Below are positions 20,115 to 20,790 of a stretch of DNA of 20,790 bases, piece by piece. Numbering within the stretch: the first letter of the stretch is position 1; every line of letters starts with the position of its first letter. The stretch spans positions 1 to 20,790 of the forward strand of contig JBAXIG010000025.1 in NCBI GenBank assembly GCA_037138535.1, in the 5' to 3' direction. The position numbers and the translations under genes were made by a program. The notes below the pieces were generated by a model. It was not told the origin of the DNA and ran no database searches. It saw only the letters and a list, made by a program, of their open reading frames with translations. Source of the stretch: GCA-2737595 sp037138535. Lineage in GTDB: Bacteria; Actinomycetota; Actinomycetes; Nanopelagicales; Nanopelagicaceae.

Positions 20115-20790
20115 GTGACATCCAGAGTTGAATATGGCTTGGGCGCTAGCGATGTGCGCGCTATTGCCGCGATGCTCGACATTCGCCCGACGAAGACTTT
20201 GGGACAGAACTTTGTGATTGATGCAAACACCTGTCGACGAATAGTTCGCCTTGCTGGAGTGCAAGAAAGTGACCATGTATTGGAAGTGGGCCCTGGACTC
20301 GGCTCACTGACGTTGGCGCTGTTGTCGCAAGGTGCACACGTAACGGCGGTTGAAATCGATCAAGTGCTTGCTGGTGAATTACCGAAGACAATTGAGAGAT
20401 TTGCGGCTCCAGTCTTTAAGAATCTGCGAGTTATTACGGCGGATGCATTAAAGGTGACGAATGCACAGGTCAGCGAGCCAACTTTGTTGGTCGCGAATTT
20501 GCCCTACAACGTTTCCGTGCCAGTCCTGCTCACCATGTTAGAAATATTTCCCACTATTCGTAGCGGGGTAGTGATGGTGCAGGCCGAAGTGGCCGACCGG
20601 CTGGTCGCTTCACCAGGTGGAAAAGAGTATGGAATTCCCTCGCTCAAATTAGCGTGGTGGTCACGCTCTGAAAAAGTGGGATCGGTGGGACCATCAGTCT
20701 TCTGGCCAGCGCCTCGAGTCGATTCTGGGTTAGTTTCATTCACCAGGGTTGCGCCGCCTCAGAGTGCTGTTTCTCGAGAAGAAGTTTTTG
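20115..20790 (+). CDS. rsmA: 16S rRNA (adenine(1518)-N6/adenine(1519)-N6)-dimethyltransferase, 3' truncated by window
   Basis: 225 codons are visible from GTG; the 3' end is outside the window. RsmA (KsgA) dimethylates A1518 and A1519 in helix 45 of 16S rRNA late in 30S assembly. All methyltransferase motifs are present: TLGQNFVIDANT (28-39), LEVGPGLGSLT (56-66, SAM loop), AVEID (78-82), ITADAL (107-112), and the catalytic NLPYN (128-132), followed by VVMVQAEVADRL and FWPAPRVDSGLVSF. The N-terminal DIRPTKTLGQNF matches the actinobacterial form. The start is set by the motif positions and the GTG 10 nt after the rpf stop. In other actinobacteria ispE follows. Confidence 0.96.
   Translation, partial: MTSRVEYGLGASDVRAIAAMLDIRPTKTLGQNFVIDANTCRRIVRLAGVQESDHVLEVGPGLGSLTLALLSQGAHVTAVEIDQVLAGELPKTIERFAAPVFKNLRVITADALKVTNAQVSEPTLLVANLPYNVSVPVLLTMLEIFPTIRSGVVMVQAEVADRLVASPGGKEYGIPSLKLAWWSRSEKVGSVGPSVFWPAPRVDSGLVSFTRVAPPQSAVSREEVF

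Overview
The window reads as a compact, mid-GC chromosome segment of an actinobacterium (Actinomycetota). Two gene blocks match the order I know from Mycobacterium tuberculosis. The first is 5-formyl-THF cyclo-ligase / galU / moeA-like / rimJ / glpR (Rv0992c-Rv0996). The second is pmt / rsmI / metG / tatD / rpfB / ksgA (Rv1002c-Rv1010). Short intergenic gaps, overlapping genes and apparent leaderless promoters suggest a streamlined, perhaps freshwater, lineage. The exact taxon is not determinable from the sequence alone.

Layout. 1-600: 3' end of an Ala-rich, repeat-bearing gene, followed by a strong terminator. 727-1401: Tat-exported sulfite-oxidase-fold molybdoenzyme, convergent with a small secreted Cys protein (1411-1869, minus). 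1997-2070: tRNA-Arg(CCT), minus. 2117-2611: MarR regulator, convergent with an MMPL/RND-like exporter (2608-4695, minus). The exporter is divergent from a TetR regulator (4793-5389), with interlocked promoters and a 19-bp palindrome between them. A 38-residue acidic protein (5382-5498) overlaps the tetR end. 5541-5888: FmdB-type zinc ribbon, minus. 5923-8461: CopC-like protein and a CopD-CtaG fusion. 8445-9017: 5-formyl-THF cyclo-ligase, minus. 9055-12658: galU, moeA/glp, moaC, mog and a GNAT gene, tightly packed. 12720-13484: SepX/GlpR membrane protein. 13524-13596: tRNA-Ala(CGC). 13597-14577: an AT-rich stretch with one methyltransferase-like gene, probably acquired. 14578-15900: protein O-mannosyltransferase (pmt), minus. 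15935-20790: rsmI, metG, tatD, rpfB-like gene, and rsmA cut by the window end.

How the genes fit together. The molybdoenzyme at the left needs molybdenum cofactor, and moaC and mog (with moeA) supply steps of its synthesis. The MoeA homologue sits with GlpR in the neighbourhood known to encode the Glp-GlpR division module of Corynebacteriales, and it has Met where canonical MoeA has a Lys in the PGKP motif, so its role may be cell division rather than, or as well as, cofactor synthesis. CopC/CopD-CtaG suggests copper handling for cytochrome oxidase. pmt, rpf and galU bear on the cell envelope. rsmI, rsmA, metG and the two tRNAs are translation functions.

The most distinctive structural signal is regulatory. 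Seven start codons lie exactly 6-7 nt after a TANNNT hexamer, and one more lies 6 nt after GATACT. This is the signature of leaderless transcription. In two cases (rsmI/metG and rpf/rsmA) the upstream stop codon forms the first half of the next gene's -10 hexamer.
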